DNA from: Rhodoferax sp.
Lineage (GTDB): Bacteria; Pseudomonadota; Gammaproteobacteria; Burkholderiales; Burkholderiaceae_C
Assembly (NCBI RefSeq): GCF_018063565.1
Contig: NZ_JAGPBB010000026.1
Span: 1-45,707 of the forward strand
Direction of reading: 5' to 3'
Length of the DNA stretch: 45,707 nt
Shown: positions 16,823-26,029 of the stretch, one piece after another
Layout of the letters: the number at the start of each line of letters is the position of its first letter
Numbering within the stretch: the first letter of the stretch is position 1
Notes under the pieces: generated by a model
What the model was told of the DNA's origin: nothing
The model's input: the letters and a program-made list of their open reading frames with translations, nothing else
The model's database searches: none
Position numbers and translations under genes: made by a program

Positions 16823-18250
16823 ATGAGCAAGCAATTTGATGTGATTGTGATCGGTGGTGGTCCAGGGGGCTATGTGGCGGCGATTCGTGCCGCCCAGCTC
16901 GGGAAAAACGTCGCCTGTGTTGACGAGTGGAAAAACAGTTCAGGTGGTCCTGCCCCAGGCGGAACCTGCACCAACGTGGGTTGCATTCCGAGCAAGGCGC
17001 TGCTACAAAGCAGCGAGCATTATGAGCAAGCCAGCCATCACTTTGTGGAGCATGGCATCACGGTCAAGGGCCTGAGCATGGACGTTGCCAAGATGGTGGC
17101 GCGCAAGGACACGGTGGTCAAACAGAACAACGACGGCATTCTTTACCTGTTCAAGAAAAACAAGATCAGCTTCTTTCACGGCCGCGCGTCGTTTGTGAAA
17201 GCGGTGGAGGCGGGTTATGAGATCAAAGTCAGCGGGCCCGCTGACGAAAGCCTCGTCGGCCAGCAGATCATCATCGCCACCGGCTCCAACGCGCGCGCCT
17301 TGCCAGGCACGCCTTTTGACGAAGAACTGGTGCTGTCCAACGATGGGGCGCTGCGCATCGGGGCAGTTCCGAAAAAGCTGGCGTTGATTGGGTCGGGTGT
17401 GATTGGGCTGGAGATGGGCTCAGTCTGGCGTCGCCTGGGTGCTGAGGTCACGATTCTGGAAGGACTGCCGACCTTTCTGGGCGCGGTGGATGAGCAGATT
17501 GCCAAAGAGGCCAAGAAGGCGTTCGACAAGCAGGGGCTCAAAATTGAGCTGGGCGTCACGGTGGGTGAAGTCGCCACCAGCAAGAAGGGCGTCAGCATTG
17601 GCTATACCAGTGCCAAAGGCGAGGCCAAGACGCTGGAGGTCGACAAGCTCATTGTCTCGATTGGCCGGGTGCCCAACACCATTGGGTTGAACCCAGAAGC
17701 GGTTGGCCTGAAGCTCGATGAGCGTGGGGCGATTGTGGTCGATGCAGACTGCAAAACCAACTTGCCGGGCGTGTGGGCAGTGGGCGATGTGGTGCGCGGC
17801 CCGATGCTCGCGCACAAAGCCGAGGAAGAAGGCGTTGCTGTGGCTGAGCGCATTGCCGGCCAGCACGGCCACGTCGACTTCAACATCATTCCGTGGGTCA
17901 TTTACACCAGTCCCGAGATTGCCTGGGTCGGGCGCACGGAGCAGCAGCTCAAAGCCGACGGTGTTGCCTACAGGGCAGGCACCTTTCCCTTCCTGGCAAA
18001 CGGGCGCGCGCGCGCTTTGGGCGACACCACCGGCATGGTCAAGATGCTCGCTGACGCCAAAACCGACGAGATTTTGGGCGTGCACATCGTTGGTCCGATG
18101 GCCAGCGAGCTGATTGCCGAGTGTGTGGTGGCCATGGCGTTTCGTGCCAGCAGCGAGGACATCGCCCGGATTTGCCATGCGCACCCGTCGTTGAGCGAGT
18201 CGACCAAAGAGGCCGCGCTGGCGGTGGACAAGCGCACGCTGAACTTTTGA
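16823..18250 (+). CDS. lpdA: Dihydrolipoyl dehydrogenase (E3)
   Basis: Flavoprotein that reoxidises the lipoyl arm of SucB and makes NADH. The 475-residue protein has the FAD dinucleotide motif GGGPGGY at 11-17, the redox-active disulfide Cys49/Cys54 in GGTCTNVGCIPSKALL, and an NAD-binding motif GSGVIGLEMG. The dimer-interface catalytic pair is His454/Glu459 in HAHPSLSE. The run WKNSSGGPAPGG before the disulfide is an extension I associate with betaproteobacterial E3 forms. It starts at ATG 16823 after an A-rich stretch. Its position directly after sucA-sucB suggests an E3 dedicated to this complex. Confidence 0.97.
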   Translation: MSKQFDVIVIGGGPGGYVAAIRAAQLGKNVACVDEWKNSSGGPAPGGTCTNVGCIPSKALLQSSEHYEQASHHFVEHGITVKGLSMDVAKMVARKDTVVKQNNDGILYLFKKNKISFFHGRASFVKAVEAGYEIKVSGPADESLVGQQIIIATGSNARALPGTPFDEELVLSNDGALRIGAVPKKLALIGSGVIGLEMGSVWRRLGAEVTILEGLPTFLGAVDEQIAKEAKKAFDKQGLKIELGVTVGEVATSKKGVSIGYTSAKGEAKTLEVDKLIVSIGRVPNTIGLNPEAVGLKLDERGAIVVDADCKTNLPGVWAVGDVVRGPMLAHKAEEEGVAVAERIAGQHGHVDFNIIPWVIYTSPEIAWVGRTEQQLKADGVAYRAGTFPFLANGRARALGDTTGMVKMLADAKTDEILGVHIVGPMASELIAECVVAMAFRASSEDIARICHAHPSLSESTKEAALAVDKRTLNF

Positions 18251-18260
18251 AAAAATCTAT

Positions 18261-18310
18261 GAAAATTGGCTTCTAGCATTTATTCTGTAAGTGTTGGAAG
18301 CTATTTTTAG
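18261..18310. repeat. Palindromic intergenic element, copy A
   Basis: Bases 18267-18282 pair with 18288-18303 as a stem of about 16 base pairs including four G-T pairs, with the five-base loop TTCTG. It is flanked by an A-run on the left and T5 on the right, so it could terminate transcription in either direction. It lies 16 bp after lpdA and just before zapE. It shares TTGGCTT, ATTC and AAGCTATTTTT with the element at 40251-40301, and resembles an intergenic palindrome I recall as common in Comamonadaceae. Confidence 0.6.
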
Positions 18311-18328
18311 TATAGTGAACCAAGTCCC

Positions 18329-19426
18329 GTGACTGTCAGGAAAGCGTATCAAGCGGAGTTGTTGGCGCGTGGTTACACCGCAGATCCGGCGCAGTTGAGA
18401 GCGCTCGGTGTGCTGGAGACCTGCGCACGCGAGTGGGCGCGTTTCAAGGAACAACGCTCCAACCGGTTCAAGAAGCTGATCAACCATCCACCCATTCCGC
18501 GCGGCATTTACATGTACGGTGGGGTCGGGCGGGGAAAAAGTTTTCTGATGGATTGTTTTTACGGGGCGGTGCCGCTCAAACGCAAGACCCGTCTGCATTT
18601 TCATGAGTTCATGCGTGAAGTGCACCGTGAACTCGCCGCGCTGCAGGGCACGGCCAACCCGCTAAATATGCTGGCCAAACGCATGGCCAGCAAGTATCGA
18701 CTGATCTGTTTTGACGAGTTTCATGTGTCGGACATCACCGATGCGATGATTCTTCATCGCTTGCTGCAAGCGCTGTTTGACCAAGGTGTCGGGTTTGTGA
18801 CCACCTCCAACTTCAAGCCCGACGATCTTTACCCCAATGGCATGCATCGGGATCGTATTCTTCCAGCCATCGCTTTGCTCAAGGAAAGGCTATCGGTTGT
18901 GAATGTCGACAACGGCACCGACTATCGGGGTCGCGTGCTGGAGCAGTTGCAGATTTATCACAGTCCGCTCGGTGAACAGGCCGAGATTGCCATGCTCAAG
19001 GCATTCGAACGGTTGGCCGGTTCGCAGGATGAAAACCCTGCTCTGCAAATCGAGGCCCGCACCATTCATGCGTGCCGACGTGCAGGAGGCGTCGTGTGGT
19101 TTGATTTCAAGGCCCTGTGTGGCGGCCCCCGGTCTCAAAATGACTACCTTGAGATTGCCAGCCAGTTTCATACCGTGCTGTTAAGCAATGTGCCTGAGTT
19201 GCCACCGCGAATGTCTGCTGAGGCGCGTCGTTTTACCTGGCTGGTCGACGTGCTCTATGACCGGCGTGTCAAGTTAATCATGTCGGCTGCGGTGCCACCA
19301 GAGCAACTCTATACCGAAGGTCAACTGGCGCACGAGTTTGCCCGGACGGTGTCGCGCATCAACGAGATGCAGTCGGCTGAGTTTCTTAGCCTGCAACGCC
19401 GTGACGTGGATACCCGTCTGACATGA
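18329..19426 (+). CDS. zapE: ZapE/AFG1-like AAA ATPase
   Basis: P-loop ATPase of the AFG1 family; the E. coli member ZapE associates with the division ring, and mitochondrial relatives act in protein quality control. The 365-residue protein has Walker A GGVGRGKS at 64-71, Walker B LICFDEFHVSD near 129-139, and the sensor region VTTSNFKPDDLYPNG. A C-terminal lid ends at ARTVSRINEMQS. The start is GTG 18329, which begins shortly after the palindromic element. The stop overlaps the next start in ATGA at 19423-19426. A division role is inferred from the family only. Confidence 0.92.
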   Translation: MTVRKAYQAELLARGYTADPAQLRALGVLETCAREWARFKEQRSNRFKKLINHPPIPRGIYMYGGVGRGKSFLMDCFYGAVPLKRKTRLHFHEFMREVHRELAALQGTANPLNMLAKRMASKYRLICFDEFHVSDITDAMILHRLLQALFDQGVGFVTTSNFKPDDLYPNGMHRDRILPAIALLKERLSVVNVDNGTDYRGRVLEQLQIYHSPLGEQAEIAMLKAFERLAGSQDENPALQIEARTIHACRRAGGVVWFDFKALCGGPRSQNDYLEIASQFHTVLLSNVPELPPRMSAEARRFTWLVDVLYDRRVKLIMSAAVPPEQLYTEGQLAHEFARTVSRINEMQSAEFLSLQRRDVDTRLT

Positions 19427-19800
19427 AGCGGGCAAGACCAATTTCATCTGTTGGGCTGGCAGTCCTGCTGGCCACTTCAGGGGTTGGCGCGTTTGGCGAC
19501 ACGCTGGCTGTGGCCGAACAGCGCCAACGCATCGCCGATACACGTGCTCAACAGGCCCAACTGCGGCAGGAAGCTGAAAAAGCCTGTTATGCCAGGTTTG
19601 CCGTCACGGACTGCTTGCGTGAACTGCGGGCACAGCAACGCAGTGTGCTGAATGACCTGCGGCGCCAGGAAATCATTCTGAACGACATGGAACGCCAGTC
19701 CAGAGCTTTACAGGCCCTGCAGCGCGCGGAAAGCAAGCTCGCTGATCCAGCCGATGCCTATCCGGCACCCGCGTCACCTGGCCAGAGTCCCTTGCGTTGA
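19423..19800 (+). CDS. Small secreted coiled-coil protein
   Basis: A 125-residue protein of unknown function. Residues 1-26 look like a signal peptide (basic start, then SVGLAVLLATSGVGAFG). Residues 28-100 are rich in Gln, Arg, Glu and Ala with heptad-like spacing, so a periplasmic coiled coil is likely. Two cysteines in ACYARFAVTDCL (about 55-64) may form a disulfide. The tail is Pro/Ala-rich. It overlaps zapE by four bases and runs 43 bp into the 3' end of the convergent phosphatase gene. I recall small proteins of this kind next to zapE in related genomes, without a known role. Confidence 0.7.
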   Translation: MKRARPISSVGLAVLLATSGVGAFGDTLAVAEQRQRIADTRAQQAQLRQEAEKACYARFAVTDCLRELRAQQRSVLNDLRRQEIILNDMERQSRALQALQRAESKLADPADAYPAPASPGQSPLR

Positions 19801-20609
19801 TCGCCGCCCACTGAAGCGCTGATCGGTTCAGGCGTCTTGTGGGTCGGCTCCAGTGGCGACTCAAACTTTACGATCGCCAGTGACAGGTTGTCACCGCTGC
19901 CCTTGGCACGGCTTCTCGCCTTGGCTATCAGGAATTCACTGGCTTCACGCGCAGACAGGGTGGACAGAATCGAACCAATTTCTACGTCGTTGAAGTAGTG
20001 CCACACCCCATCGCTGCAGACGAGCAAGGTATCGCCGGGTTGCATTTGACACGCCGGTGCCAATTCCAAAGGCGGATCCTTCTCAGTGCCAAGACATCCC
20101 ATCAAAATGTTGGAACGCGGATGAAAATTGGCTTCCTCGGCGGAAAGTTCGCCTTGATTGACCAGCGTTTGAACGTAAGAATGGTCAAGGGTTCGTTGCA
20201 TCAGCCGGTCACCGCGATAGAAATAGATGCGCGAGTCTCCGGCGTGTGCCCACTGGCAATTGCCCCCCGAATCCACGATGAAGGCGGCCAGCGTGCTGTG
20301 CGGCTCTTCTTCAGTGGAGAGGGCGGTGAGTTTGATGACGGTATGTGCCTCGGCTGCCAGTTGCCTCAACACTTCCGCCGGGTCATCCATCGCGGGAGAA
20401 TATCGCTCAAACAGTTGCCTGGCAGTCAGAATGACCTGATCCGATGCTTTGCGTCCGCCACTGCGACCACCCATGCCATCTGCCAGCACCGCCATGACAC
20501 ACCCTTTCACGCGCGGATGTGCCAACAACGCGACCTGGTCTTGCTGGTAGTCGCGATCCCCTTTGTGTATACCGGTTGCGGCGGTCAGCCGGTATCCCTT
20601 GGCTTTCAT
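19758..20609 (-). CDS. PP2C-type serine/threonine protein phosphatase
   Basis: Metal-dependent phosphatase of the PPM/PP2C family, acting in the cytoplasm on phosphoserine/threonine proteins. I chose ATG 20609 (283 residues), which starts the domain directly; a longer frame from 20711 adds a polar stretch that overlaps bamD. The metal-binding motifs are in order: GDRDYQQDQ near 16-24, LADGMGGRSGG, HAGDSRIYFYR, CSDGVW and GSGDNLSLAIV. The last 30 or so residues after the domain are polar. No partner kinase is in the window. It follows bamD on the same strand by four bases, so the two may be cotranscribed. Confidence 0.9.
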   Translation of the reverse strand: MKAKGYRLTAATGIHKGDRDYQQDQVALLAHPRVKGCVMAVLADGMGGRSGGRKASDQVILTARQLFERYSPAMDDPAEVLRQLAAEAHTVIKLTALSTEEEPHSTLAAFIVDSGGNCQWAHAGDSRIYFYRGDRLMQRTLDHSYVQTLVNQGELSAEEANFHPRSNILMGCLGTEKDPPLELAPACQMQPGDTLLVCSDGVWHYFNDVEIGSILSTLSAREASEFLIAKARSRAKGSGDNLSLAIVKFESPLEPTHKTPEPISASVGGDQRKGLWPGDAGAG

Positions 20610-20613
20610 AGAA

Positions 20614-21429
20614 TCACCAGAACTTCCACCAGGGTTGAGATTTGTTTTTGAATCCTTGCGTGATGTACGGGGACTGCGGATAGTTTTTCTCAAGAACCCG
20701 GCGCGTGTCATCGCGCATTTCTGACATATTCAAGGCGTCGTAGGACCTGACCATGATGAAGAGTGCTTCTTCAATCGCTGGCACACCCTGATATTCTGCA
20801 ATCGCTGATTGGGCGCGGCTGAGAGCCGCCAAATAGGCGCCACGGTGGTAGTAGTAGTTGGCAACATAAACTTCAGACTGTGCCAACGAAGAGACGACGT
20901 AGTCCATGCGCGCGCGCGCATCGGCTGCGTAACGGGAGTCGGGAAACCTTGTCACTAGGTCCTTGAACGATTCAAACGACTCTTTGGCAGCTTTTTGATC
21001 CCGTTCAGCCAGGTCTTGTTGTGTGAACGAGGAAAACAATCCAAGGTCGTCGTTAAAATTGACCAGGCCTTTCAAGTAGAGCGCGTAATCAATGGCAGGG
21101 CTTGCCGGGTGCAGTTTCATGAATCGGTCAAGCGTTGCCACCGCCTGAATGGAATCACCTGCTTTGTAGTGCGCGTAGGCCTTATCCACCTGCGCCTGCT
21201 GGGCCAATGGCGTACCGGCAGCACGACCTTCCAGCTTTTCCAGAAGTGGTACAGCCTTTTCATAGGCACCAGACTTCATTTCATCTTTTGCCTCAGCATA
21301 GATCTTATTGGGGCTCCAGCCGACGGTCTGGTCGACCGCAGTGGTGGAGCAGCCCTCCAACGCCAAGACAGCAGCCGCCAAAAACGGACTGAAGAGCACT
21401 GATAATTTGTGACCGGGCATGTAGGACAT
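20614..21429 (-). CDS. bamD: Outer membrane assembly lipoprotein BamD
   Basis: Essential lipoprotein of the BAM complex that inserts beta-barrel proteins into the outer membrane. The 271-residue protein has a signal peptide with lipobox LEGC, placing the lipidated cysteine at residue 27; Glu just before Gly is unusual for a lipobox. The rest is a TPR superhelix, with repeats visible as YAEAKDEMKSGAYEKAVPLL, AYAHYKAGDSIQAVATL and YYYHRGAYLAALSRAQ. The end QPWWKFW is typical of BamD in this group. The start is ATG 21429 or ATG 21420. It diverges from rluD with only five bases between the two starts. BamB is encoded further right. Confidence 0.96.
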   Translation of the reverse strand: MSYMPGHKLSVLFSPFLAAAVLALEGCSTTAVDQTVGWSPNKIYAEAKDEMKSGAYEKAVPLLEKLEGRAAGTPLAQQAQVDKAYAHYKAGDSIQAVATLDRFMKLHPASPAIDYALYLKGLVNFNDDLGLFSSFTQQDLAERDQKAAKESFESFKDLVTRFPDSRYAADARARMDYVVSSLAQSEVYVANYYYHRGAYLAALSRAQSAIAEYQGVPAIEEALFIMVRSYDALNMSEMRDDTRRVLEKNYPQSPYITQGFKNKSQPWWKFW

Positions 21430-21434
21430 CTTTC

Positions 21435-22448
21435 TTGAGAAATAGCGAAACCATTATATCGACCCCCCCCGAACCAGCCGAGGCGGAAGTCGACCTGGCT
21501 GAAGCCGAGTTCGAGCGCAGGGTATCGACACTAGGCCCAGAGCAGCACAATCGGCGGCTGGATCAGGTGCTGGTCGAGCTTGTGCCCGAGTTTTCCCGCA
21601 GTTACCTGCAACAGTTAGTTGACATCGGGGCCGTTTGCGTCAACGGCAAACCGGCAGCCAAAGCGGCGCAGCGGGTAAAAGTGGGCGATCAGACCTCAGT
21701 GGAGCTGCGACCAACGCCACAGAGTCAAGCATTCAAGGCCGAGTCGATGGGGCTCAACCTGGTGTATGAAGATGCTCATTTGCTGGTGATCAACAAACCG
21801 GCCGGATTGGTAGTGCACCCGGCACCTGGCAACTGGTCGGGTACGTTGATGAATGGGTTGCTGGCCTTTGATCGACAGGCGTTTGAACTTCCGCGTGCGG
21901 GAATCGTGCACCGTCTGGACAAAGACACCAGTGGTTTGATGGTCGTGGCCAGGACCCGCCTGGTGATGGATGCATTGGTAAGAGCCATTGCCGATCGGAC
22001 CGTGAAGCGACACTACCTGGCATTGGCGCAAGGCACCTGGAGGGGAAATCCGGTTTGCCAGGCGAGCGCGCCGATAGGCCGTGATCCTGCCAATCGACTG
22101 CGCATGGCAGTGGTCGACCTGGCACGACATGCAGGCAAAGCTGCGCATACCGATTTCAGATGCCTGGACAGTTGCGCCACAGGTAGTCTGGTGCACTGCA
22201 GCTTGCAGACAGGTCGTACTCACCAGATTAGGGTGCATTTGTCAGGTTTGGGTTACCCGTTGGTTGGAGACCCGCTGTACGGTGGCGTGTTTGGCGCTGG
22301 CATGGCGCGGCAAGCCTTGCACGCTGTGAAACTGGTTTTTCAGCATCCGATGACGGGCTTGCCCATGGTCTTTGTCGCGCAGCCACCGTCAGACTTTGAA
22401 CAGGCGCTGAACCTTTGGGGCCTCAAGTACAATCTGCATGAAATCTGA
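21435..22448 (+). CDS. rluD: 23S rRNA pseudouridine synthase RluD
   Basis: Makes pseudouridines in helix 69 of 23S rRNA (E. coli positions 1911, 1915, 1917). The 337-residue protein has an acidic N-terminal extension, an S4 RNA-binding domain (about 40-85, RLDQVLVELVPEFSRSYLQQ) and the catalytic domain. The active-site Asp162 is in HRLDKDTSGL, followed by the motif QTGRTHQIRVHL. The start is uncertain: no ATG is in frame before 21739, so I keep TTG 21435. A run of eight C (21463-21470) lies in the N-terminal coding region. rluD beside bamD is a familiar arrangement in betaproteobacteria. Confidence 0.95.
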   Translation: MRNSETIISTPPEPAEAEVDLAEAEFERRVSTLGPEQHNRRLDQVLVELVPEFSRSYLQQLVDIGAVCVNGKPAAKAAQRVKVGDQTSVELRPTPQSQAFKAESMGLNLVYEDAHLLVINKPAGLVVHPAPGNWSGTLMNGLLAFDRQAFELPRAGIVHRLDKDTSGLMVVARTRLVMDALVRAIADRTVKRHYLALAQGTWRGNPVCQASAPIGRDPANRLRMAVVDLARHAGKAAHTDFRCLDSCATGSLVHCSLQTGRTHQIRVHLSGLGYPLVGDPLYGGVFGAGMARQALHAVKLVFQHPMTGLPMVFVAQPPSDFEQALNLWGLKYNLHEI

Positions 22449-22523
22449 TCCGTTCCGACTCGGATCTGCATCTTGCCCCGAAATTCGTTTCGTCTTGCAA
22501 ATCGCCTTTCAAAACCCATAGAG

Positions 22524-22557
22524 CCGTGATCACCGTGTGATCGTACGGGTATTTTTC
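22524..22557 (+). terminator. Possible weak terminator after rluD
   Basis: GATCAC (22528-22533) pairs with GTGATC (22537-22542) around a three-base loop. CCGT (22524-22527) can extend the stem with ACGG past a two-base bulge, and GTATTTTT follows. It lies 76 bp after rluD and 16 bp before scpB. The T-run is not immediately adjacent to the stem, so efficiency is doubtful. The rest of the spacer 22449-22572 shows nothing else. Confidence 0.3.
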
Positions 22558-22572
22558 GGAATTGACTAAGCC

Positions 22573-23211
22573 ATGAACACAACGGATGCCAGACGCATCC
22601 TTGAAACTGCCTTGATTTGTTCGCCGCAACCTTTGGCGATGCGCGATATGCGCTCGCTTTTCAACGAGGGCCTGAGTGCAGATTCGATACGGATTCTGTT
22701 GACAGACCTGCAACATGAATGGCAGTCACGCGGCGTTGAGTTGGTGGCTGTGTCCAATGGTTGGCGCTTGCAAAGTCGTCCCGAAATGCGTCCCTATCTG
22801 GATCGCTTATATCCGGAAAAGCCACCCCGCTATGCACGTGCGACCTTGGAGACGTTGGCCATCATTGCTTACAAACAACCCGTGACTCGCGGTGATATTG
22901 AAACCATTCGCGGTGTCACTGTCAACTCTCTGACAGTCAAACAACTCGAGGATCGTGGCTGGATCGAGACCATCGGATATCGGGACACCATCGGGCGACC
23001 TGCGCTATTTGCGACAACGCGGCAGTTTCTTGATGATTTCGGTTTGCAGTCATTGAATCAACTACCGCTACCGGAGTCAGCGGGTCAGATGGTGGGCTCG
23101 TTGCCGAGCTCGGAGGAGTTAATTTGGGAAAACGGCGCTTTGGTCCAGCCAATGCCTGGTGCGCCTGCTAACGAGGAACCTGATGATGACAGAACACCTG
23201 CCAACGTCTGA
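22573..23211 (+). CDS. scpB: Segregation and condensation protein B
   Basis: Winged-helix subunit of the SMC-ScpAB condensin that compacts and segregates the chromosome. The 212-residue protein starts with the typical [15 protein letters not shown] and carries the conserved core [21 protein letters not shown] near residues 92-112 and the segment [18 protein letters not shown]. The last 40 residues are acidic and probably disordered. No scpA or smc lies in the window. Its 3' end overlaps the rluB start by about 26 bases. Confidence 0.94.
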   Translation: MNTTDARRILETALICSPQPLAMRDMRSLFNEGLSADSIRILLTDLQHEWQSRGVELVAVSNGWRLQSRPEMRPYLDRLYPEKPPRYARATLETLAIIAYKQPVTRGDIETIRGVTVNSLTVKQLEDRGWIETIGYRDTIGRPALFATTRQFLDDFGLQSLNQLPLPESAGQMVGSLPSSEELIWENGALVQPMPGAPANEEPDDDRTPANV

Positions 23212-24328
23212 CATACCAGCATCGGATGTGATCCGATTCGAAGATGTCATTTCCGGCAAGTTTGACGCCGAGGAAGCCAGTCCTGGCACCGTGCCGCTCA
23301 AGCGGGTCTTGCCACCGCAGCCAGAGTCGCCCAAGCTGCACAAAGTTCTGGCGCAGGCCGGCATGGGCTCGCGCTTGGAGATGGAACAATTGATCCTTGA
23401 GGGTCGCATCACGGTCAACAACGAGCCTGCGCACATAGGACAACGGGTTCAGTTTGGTGACCACGTCAAAGTCAACGGAAAGCCAATCCGGTTTCGCGTA
23501 GCACCTCCGCCTGCACGGGTAATTGCCTACCACAAACCCGCCGGAGAGGTAGTAAGTCATGATGATCCACAAAACCGTCCAACCGTTTTTCGCAAACTTC
23601 CCAAGTTGTTTCAAGGCAAATGGCAGTCAGTTGGCCGACTGGACCTGAACACGGAAGGTCTGCTGTTGCTGACCAGTTCCGGCGAGCTGGCCAACAATCT
23701 GATGCACCCACGTTTCGGACTGGAGCGCGAGTACGCCGTGCGGGTGCTGGGCGCACTGACGTCTGAGGAAAAGGCCAAACTCCTGGCGGGCGTTCAACTG
23801 GACGACGGATTGGCGCAGTTTGGCAGCATCGAAGACGGAGGCGGGGAGGGCTCAAACTGCTGGTACCGAGTCACCATTTCTGAAGGACGTAACCGCGAAG
23901 TCAGGCGAATGCTGGAATCGCTTGGCCATGCGGTCAGTCGCTTGATCAGGATTCGCTATGGTGCGATGGTTTTGCCACGCGGACTCAAGCGGGGTGCCTG
24001 GATGGAGCTTGATGACGCCGATATTCGGGCGCTGTCCCGGGTGGCGCACGGGCGGCCCGGTGAGGTCGATGACACGCAGGCAGGGTTACCCAGAAGCGGT
24101 CAATCCGCTGGCCGTGCATCGCGTGGGCGATCCGGTGGCGGGCGTTCTGGCGGCGGCCAGTCACCGCGCCAAGGGCCGTCAGCTGGTGGGCAACCGGATC
24201 CCATGAAAACCTCTTTGGGCTATATCGGTGTGGATAGCTTCACCAAGCAACGTCAGGATGCTCGCAAGAGGAGTGGAGCAGGCTCGGGTTCGTCTGGCTC
24301 CCGGCGCCCGTCTGGCCGTACGCGATGA
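23186..24328 (+). CDS. rluB: 23S rRNA pseudouridine synthase RluB
   Basis: Pseudouridine synthase of the RsuA/RluB family; RluB of E. coli modifies U2605 of 23S rRNA. From ATG 23186 (ATG 23183 is also possible; both lie after GAGGA) the protein has 380 residues. It has a variable N-terminus, an S4 domain (about 50-100) and a catalytic domain with Asp153 in [14 protein letters not shown] Gly/Ser/Arg-rich low-complexity tail of about 80 residues follows (for example [14 protein letters not shown]), which probably contacts RNA. It overlaps the end of scpB, a common pair. Confidence 0.94.
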   Translation: MTEHLPTSDIPASDVIRFEDVISGKFDAEEASPGTVPLKRVLPPQPESPKLHKVLAQAGMGSRLEMEQLILEGRITVNNEPAHIGQRVQFGDHVKVNGKPIRFRVAPPPARVIAYHKPAGEVVSHDDPQNRPTVFRKLPKLFQGKWQSVGRLDLNTEGLLLLTSSGELANNLMHPRFGLEREYAVRVLGALTSEEKAKLLAGVQLDDGLAQFGSIEDGGGEGSNCWYRVTISEGRNREVRRMLESLGHAVSRLIRIRYGAMVLPRGLKRGAWMELDDADIRALSRVAHGRPGEVDDTQAGLPRSGQSAGRASRGRSGGGRSGGGQSPRQGPSAGGQPDPMKTSLGYIGVDSFTKQRQDARKRSGAGSGSSGSRRPSGRTR

Positions 24329-24424
24329 CGAGGCTGTCTGTTGGACTCAGTTTGCAGAGGGATCCGGTTATCATCAAGGGTTTGGTCAAGCCCACCAATT
24401 TACATTTTTGAATAAGGAATTTAT

Positions 24425-24850
24425 ATGTCAATCGAAAGAACTCTCTCCATCATCAAACCCGATGCGGTTGCCAAGAACGTCATTGGCCAGATTTATGCAC
24501 GCTTTGAAGCCGCTGGTTTGAAGGTTGTTGCCGCCAAAATGGCACATTTGTCTCGCGGCGAGGCAGAGGCCTTTTATGCTGTTCATAAGGCGCGCCCATT
24601 TTTCAAGGATCTCGTGGATTTCATGATTTCCGGTCCGGTGATGATCCAGGCGCTTGAAGGCGACAATGCCATACTGAAGAATCGCGAACTTATGGGTGCC
24701 ACTGACCCGAAAAAGGCTGCTCCTGGCACGATCCGTGCAGATTTTGCAGACAGCATTGACGCCAATGCTGTTCACGGTTCAGACGCTGCCGAGACAGCCG
24801 CCGTTGAAGTGGCATTTTTCTTTCCCGGAATGAACGTTTACTCGCGTTAA
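24425..24850 (+). CDS. ndk: Nucleoside diphosphate kinase
   Basis: Balances nucleoside triphosphate pools by a phosphohistidine ping-pong mechanism. The 141-residue protein matches the family length and shows the start [15 protein letters not shown], the P-loop-like region around [11 protein letters not shown], and the catalytic His117 in [10 protein letters not shown] 24425 follows AAGGAA. It opens a long plus-strand gene block and is seven bases from rlmN. The 96-bp upstream spacer must hold a promoter, but I found no convincing one. Confidence 0.98.
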   Translation: MSIERTLSIIKPDAVAKNVIGQIYARFEAAGLKVVAAKMAHLSRGEAEAFYAVHKARPFFKDLVDFMISGPVMIQALEGDNAILKNRELMGATDPKKAAPGTIRADFADSIDANAVHGSDAAETAAVEVAFFFPGMNVYSR

Positions 24851-24857
24851 GAAGACG

Positions 24858-25988
24858 ATGACGGCCAACCTGCTCGATTTTGACCTCGAGGGCTTGGCCG
24901 CCTATTGTGAACGGCTGGGTGAAAAGCGCTTTCGGGCAGTTCAGCTGTTTCGCTGGATCCATCAAAAGGGAGCCCCTCATTTTGATGCCATGACCGATCT
25001 CGCCAAATCTTTGCGGGAAAAGCTCAACACCTGTGCCATCGTTCGTCCTCTACCGGTGGTTTCTCAGCACGGCTCTACCGATGGAACCATTAAATGGTTG
25101 TTTGATGTGGGTGGTGGCAACGTGATTGAAACGGTGTACATCCCGGAGGATGATCGTGGCACACTTTGCGTGTCATCGCAAGCTGGGTGTGCAGTGGGAT
25201 GCCGTTTTTGCTCCACCGGACATCAGGGTTTCAGTCGCAACCTGACCACCGGTGAAATCGTCGCCCAGCTTTGGTTCGCCGAGCATTTTTTGCGTCAACA
25301 TCTCGGCAGCGACGAACGGGTCATCACCAATGTTGTGATGATGGGCATGGGCGAGCCGTTGCAAAACTACGATGCACTGCTGCCAGCTTTGAGGGTGATG
25401 CTGGATGATCATGCCTACGGCATATCCAGGCGGCGACTGACCGTTTCAACGTCCGGTGTTGTGCCGATGATGGATCGTCTCGCCAAGGATTGCCCGGTGG
25501 CACTCGCGGTGTCGCTGCACGCCAGTAATGATGGCCTGCGCGACCAGTTGGTGCCTCTGAATGTGAAGTATCCGCTGGGAGAGCTTTTGAATGCTTGTGC
25601 TCGCTACCTGCAGGCTGCGCCCAGAGACTTCATAACCTTGGAGTATTGCCTGCTCGATGGCGTCAACGATCATTCTGATCAGGCCAGGGAACTTGTTCAA
25701 CTGGTTGAATTGGCTGGCACGGGTGCAAAATCCAAGGCGTGGTGCAAGTTCAATCTGATCCCGTTCAATCCTTTTCCTGGTTCCGGTTTGTTGCGATCTC
25801 CTGCCGCTCGGATAGCCAGTTTTGCGAAAATTCTTACCGATGCAGGAATCACAACGACCATTCGAAAGACGCGCGGCGATGATATCGATGCGGCCTGTGG
25901 CCAATTGGCAGGTGAAGTGATTGATCGCACGCGTGTGGTGGAACGGTTGGCGCGTCGCCGCACCGTGCTGCTGCAACCCACCCTGTAA
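24858..25988 (+). CDS. rlmN: 23S rRNA / tRNA adenine C2 methyltransferase RlmN
   Basis: Radical-SAM enzyme that methylates C2 of A2503 in 23S rRNA and A37 in some tRNAs. The 376-residue protein has the iron-sulfur cluster motif Cys111, Cys115 and Cys118 in [12 protein letters not shown]. The methyl-carrying cysteine is Cys347 in [13 protein letters not shown], which separates it from Cfr by context. The SAM-binding region includes [14 protein letters not shown] 24858 lies seven bases after ndk. Confidence 0.97.
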   Translation: MTANLLDFDLEGLAAYCERLGEKRFRAVQLFRWIHQKGAPHFDAMTDLAKSLREKLNTCAIVRPLPVVSQHGSTDGTIKWLFDVGGGNVIETVYIPEDDRGTLCVSSQAGCAVGCRFCSTGHQGFSRNLTTGEIVAQLWFAEHFLRQHLGSDERVITNVVMMGMGEPLQNYDALLPALRVMLDDHAYGISRRRLTVSTSGVVPMMDRLAKDCPVALAVSLHASNDGLRDQLVPLNVKYPLGELLNACARYLQAAPRDFITLEYCLLDGVNDHSDQARELVQLVELAGTGAKSKAWCKFNLIPFNPFPGSGLLRSPAARIASFAKILTDAGITTTIRKTRGDDIDAACGQLAGEVIDRTRVVERLARRRTVLLQPTL

Positions 25989-26029
25989 ATCCAGCTCTGA
26001 GACCTGCATTCACCCCCCGCCGTGACCCC

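Noticed and set aside
16510-16830. Minus-strand frame crossing the sucB-lpdA spacer
   Set aside because: Half of it is antisense to sucB and the rest translates the nested inverted repeats; it has no motif.
23958-24206. Alternative frame in the 3' part of rluB
   Set aside because: The Gly/Ser/Arg-rich tail of rluB is low in complexity and opens several frames; only the rluB frame continues from a real domain.
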